Part shown: positions 60,703-64,000 of the stretch, one piece after another | How the letters are laid out: each line of letters opens with the position of its first letter | Numbering within the stretch: position 1 is the stretch's first letter | Origin: Isoperla grammatica | Taxonomy: Eukaryota > Arthropoda > Insecta > Plecoptera > Perlodidae | Assembly (NCBI GenBank): GCA_945910005.1 | Contig: OX246746.1 | Coordinates: 24,307,987 to 24,371,986 of the forward strand | Reading direction: 5' to 3' | DNA: 64,000 bases | Position numbers and translations under genes: made by a program | Notes under the pieces: model-generated | What the model was told of the DNA's origin: nothing | What the model saw: only the letters and a program-made list of their open reading frames with translations | The model's database searches: none

Positions 60703-61649
60703 GAAACATGTGTTGCTTACACTGGTATATAACACACTCCTCTCAATGTATGGCATATCTTGTTGTATTCAGATAGCTCGTCTACACGCCAACATTAAAA
60801 CATGTTTTCTCGGCTAACCGTTAATGCAAGGCAAACATTAACATGTTTCATGTTTAGAGTTAGAAAGTCCAATGGAGAAACTCTAATCATTATTTTCTTA
60901 ACCCTTTAACAAGAGACGCTACGCGTCGTCAAAGACGTGCTCAAATAGACTCTGATTTTTAGAATTATATTCTTTACGGCTATATTGTTTATTGTTGCGA
61001 TCTTACAGTTAATTCGTAAGGAATATCTAAAAACTGTCTACTTTGAAAAAGATCATTGCCTCTCTATGTTTGTTGTGAACGACGTCAGGCGTCGAAGAAA
61101 TTTCAACGATTTTCTTGTAAAGTTCCACTTTCGGTACCGATTGTGGATGAACGGTGGTACCAAGTTAGTCGTAGCGTCGAACTTAAGGTCAGTAAGAATC
61201 CTTGGTGACGTAGTATGAGCGTCGGTAGCGTCGGTTTGCACAGGTCATGGTGAGGCGACGCCAACTTCAGGTAACCAAAATAGTAGATGTTTTGAGGTTT
61301 TTATTTTTTTACGGGTAAACGGTTTAAGATAGAATTTTTTTACTGTCAATTCCTTCTTATTCATCGGTCTCTTGATATGTTTCGTAATTAAAAAAAAAAA
61401 AAAAAAAAAAAAAAAGGTTCATTTTTCTCCGATTGTTCTCTTCTAAGACAAAATTTGAAATTTTGGGCGCCTGTATCTCTGTAAGTATGACCCCCAGCAT
61501 ATTTTCGTTTCCAGGGTGTCTAGATAATTAACGCAAAAAAAAATAAAAAAAATAAAAACACAAATTTGGACCACCTGTTTTTTAGCTACGAGCGCTTGAA
61601 AAAAACATTTCCCGTTACCCTTCTCAAATATTCTGTTCTGAATATGGAA

Positions 61650-61740
61650 GAAAAAAAGTTTGCCGGTAACGGGTCTCGAACCCCGGACCGCGAAAACACT
61701 AGTCGGCGTCGCTACTGCCTACGCCACACCACTCGATGGA
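61650..61740 (-). repeat. tRNA-like module 4 (unit 1, type A)
   Basis: Minus strand: GTGTGGCGTAGGCAGTAGC, then 34 nt later the perfect B-box consensus GGTTCGAGACC (61682-61672), then T7 in GCAAACTTTTTTTCTTCC. T-stem pairing is three G-C pairs only. Confidence 0.65.
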
Positions 61741-62094
61741 AAATGGAGCGCTTGGACTGGTACATATTGTACTGCTCTCAATTAATGCATGTATGTATCT
61801 CGATTCATTCTTATTGTAATTCTAACACCTAGCATAGATGGATTTACGAAAAGAGGGTCTTATTGGATTTAAAAACATCCAAGAATACGATCTGAAGATA
61901 AAAACTCCGAAAATTGAGAAAAAAACGTCTTCTATTTTTTTTTCAATGTTTGGAGTTTTTATCATCTGATCGTATTGATTGATTGGTTGATTGCGAAAAC
62001 GTAAATCGTTTGTGGAAAAAACGAGCCGTTTGACGGTAAAAAAATAAACCGTGTTCATTCACGTTGATGTATTGATATAAATGTGTGAATATGG

Positions 62095-62182
62095 TGAAAA
62101 CAAAAGAGTGTCTGCAACGGGTCTCGAACTCTAGACCTTATGCACTCGAAGCACCGAAGTTCTACGTACGCCACACCACCTG
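62095..62182 (-). repeat. tRNA-like module 5 (unit 1-2 boundary, type B)
   Basis: Minus strand: GTGTGGCGTACGTAGAAC, B-box AGTTCGAGACC (62130-62120). The T run here is broken (CTCTTTTGTTTTCACC). Confidence 0.6.
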
Positions 62183-63130
62183 ATGAAATTTCTATTGCTT
62201 ACACTGGTATATAACACACTGCTCTCAATGTATGGCATGTCTTGTTGTATTCAGATAGCTCGTCTACACGCCAACATTAAAACATGTTTTTTAGGCTAAC
62301 CGTTAATGCACGGCAAACATTAACATGTTTCATGTTTAGAGTTAGAATGTCCAATGGAGAAACTCTAATCATTATTTTCTTAACCCTTTAACAAGAGACG
62401 CTACGCGTCGTCAAAGACGTGCTCAAATACACTCTGTTTTTTAGAATTATATTCTTTACGGCTATATTGTTTACTGTTGCGATCTTAAAGTTAATTCTTA
62501 AGGTATATTTAAAAATTGTCTACTTTGAAAAAAATCATTGCCTCGCTATGTTTGTTGTGAACGACGTCAGGCGTCGCCGAAATTCCAACGAATTTCTTGT
62601 CAAGTTCCACTTTCAGTACCGATTGTGGATGAACGGTGGTACCTAGTTAGTCGTAGCGTCGAACTTAAGGTCAGTAAGAATCCTTGGTGACGTAGTATGA
62701 GCGTCGGTAGCGTCGGTTTGCACAGGTCATGGTGAGGCGACGCCATTTTCAGGTAACCAAAATAGTAGATGTTTTGAGGTTGTTATTTTTTTACGGGTAA
62801 ACGGTTTAAGATAGAATTTTTTAGTTGTCAGTTCCTTCTTATTCATCGGTCTCTTGATATGTTTCGTATTTTTAAAAAAATAAAAAAAATAAAAAAATTC
62901 ATTTTTCTCCGATTGTGCTCTTCTGAGACAAAATTTGAAATTTTGGGCGCCTGTATCTCTGTAAGTATGACCCCCAGCATATTTTCGTTTTCAGGATGTC
63001 TAGATAATTAACGCAAAAAAATAAAAAAAATAAAAACTCAAATTTGGACCACCCGTTTTTTAGCTACGAGCGCTTGAAAAACAATTTTCCCCTTAGTAAA
63101 CCCTTCTCAAATATTTTGCTCTGAATATGG

Positions 63131-63222
63131 AAGAAAAAAAGTTTGCCGGTAACGGGTCTCGATCCCCGGACCACGAAAACGCTACTCGGCGTCGCTACTG
63201 CCTACGCCACACCACTCGATGG
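63131..63222 (-). repeat. tRNA-like module 6 (unit 2, type A)
   Basis: Counterpart of module 4 at one period (1482 bp) distance. B-box reads GGATCGAGACC (63165-63155) with one substitution; the T7 run is retained. Confidence 0.65.
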
Positions 63223-63574
63223 AAAATGGAGCGCTTAGACTGGTACATATTGTACTGCTCTCAATGAATGCATGTTTGTATCTCGATTCATTCTTATTGT
63301 AATTCTAACACCTAGCATAGATGGATTTACGAAAAGAGGGTCTTATTGGATTTAAAAACATCCAAGAATACGATATGAAGATAAAAAACTCCGAACATTG
63401 AGAAAAAAACGCCTTCTATTTTTTTTTCAATGTTTGGAGTTTTTATCAGATCGTATTGATTGATTGGTTGATTGCGAAACCGTAAATCGTTTGTGGAAAA
63501 AACGAGCCGTTTGACGGTAAAAAAATTAAACCGTGTTCATTCACGTTGATGTATTGATATAAATGTGTGAATAT

Positions 63575-63664
63575 GGTGAAAAAAAAGAGTGTCTGCAACG
63601 GGTCTCGAACCCTAGACCTTATGCACTCGAAGCGCCGAAGTTCTACGTACGCCACACCACCTGA
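63575..63664 (-). repeat. tRNA-like module 7 (unit 3, type B)
   Basis: Counterpart of module 5. B-box GGTTCGAGACC is perfect (63611-63601), followed by ACTCTTTTTTTTCACC, an intact T8 run. Acceptor-stem halves (GGTGGTG and TGCAGAC) do not pair. Confidence 0.65.
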
Positions 63665-64000
63665 TGAAATTTCCATTGCTTACACTGGTATATAACATAC
63701 TGCTCTCAATGTATGGCATATCTTGTTGTATTCAGATAGCTCGTCTACACGCCAACATTAAAACATGTTTTTAAGACTAACCGTTAATGCAAGGCAAACA
63801 TTAACATGTTTCATGTTTAGAGTTAGAATGTCCAATGGAGAAACTCTAATCATTTTGTTTATAACCCTTTAACAAGAGACGCTACGCGTCGTCAAAGACG
63901 TGCTCAAATACACTCTGTTTTTTAGAATTATATTCTTTACGGCTATATTGTTTACTGTTGCGATCTAAAAGTTAATTCGCAAGGCATATTTAAAAATTAT

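Larger units (their letters stand above)
60081..64000. repeat. Tandem higher-order repeat, 1481-1482 bp period, running off the window
   Basis: The anchor AGCTCGTCTACACGCCAACA occurs at 60775, 62257 and 63738, spacings of 1482 and 1481 bp. Unit 1 spans about 60588-62069, unit 2 about 62070-63550, and unit 3 is cut by the window end. A shortened unit (about 60081-60587) precedes them, lacking roughly 1 kb. Units 1 and 2 look more than 90% alike by eye. Each unit contains two related tRNA-like modules, a TTAACATGTTT-bearing hairpin region, a zone dense in CGTCG/CGACG words, A-rich runs of AAAATAAA type, and an ATAAAAACTCC/GGAGTTTTTAT hairpin (61898-61962 and 63381-63446). Short frames within it (MFVVNDVRRRRN...) carry a stop in unit 2 and are not genes. 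Confidence 0.92.

Noticed and set aside
60985..61218. 77-codon frame MFVVNDVRRRRN... repeated at 62419-62646
   Set aside because: Lies in the tandem array. The second copy has a stop where the first continues, and replacements are not conservative, so no sign of protein-level selection.
60120..63664. Calling the seven modules functional tRNA genes
   Set aside because: B-box cores are good, but acceptor stems do not pair and T stems have only about three pairs.

Overview
The window is animal nuclear DNA, most likely from an insect. It is AT-rich, carries three intron-containing genes with GT-AG splice sites, and has very large introns filled with small inverted-repeat transposons, (ATT)n microsatellites and long poly-G/poly-C tracts. 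I could not run any search; species-level assignment is not possible from what I can read, and the insect call is an inference from the protein families and the repeat style.

Layout. (1) 3130-19223, plus strand: a complete six-exon short-chain dehydrogenase/reductase of the SDR16C / retinol dehydrogenase type (307 aa). (2) 29423-33009, minus strand: a complete four-exon ELMO/CED-12 gene (726 aa), the regulatory partner of DOCK-type Rac exchange factors. It is convergent with the SDR gene across about 10 kb without a recognisable gene. (3) 39064-57382, plus strand: a complete six-exon two-pore-domain (K2P) potassium channel (372 aa), divergent from ELMO across about 6 kb. The three genes have no evident shared pathway; they are ordinary neighbours in a eukaryotic genome. 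Most other long open frames are microsatellite translations (poly-Ile/Tyr/Asn/Leu) or repeat shadows.

Mobile DNA. Several non-autonomous elements have ends that can be read directly: TTAA-flanked elements at 4916, 10708, 22102, 24433 and 42081 (the last one nested inside an older repeat); a TTA-flanked PIF/Harbinger-like MITE at 9100; palindromic fold-back elements at 3286, 36544, 47570 and 50559; a hAT-like element at 28395; two non-LTR retrotransposon 3' ends (515-1020 minus, 26511-26864 plus, the latter with a 12-bp target duplication); and a reverse-transcriptase fossil near 42811. A roughly 230-bp repeat family occurs four times, only within the K2P introns, and two of its copies form a head-to-head inverted pair at 54779-55258.

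Right end. From about 60.1 kb to the window edge lies the most unusual structure: a tandem higher-order repeat of period 1481-1482 bp, with a decayed left fringe reaching back to about 58.3 kb. Each unit holds two divergent tRNA-like modules on the minus strand. Every module keeps a B-box-like core and, in most cases, a downstream run of T resembling an RNA polymerase III terminator, but the acceptor stem is not conserved.
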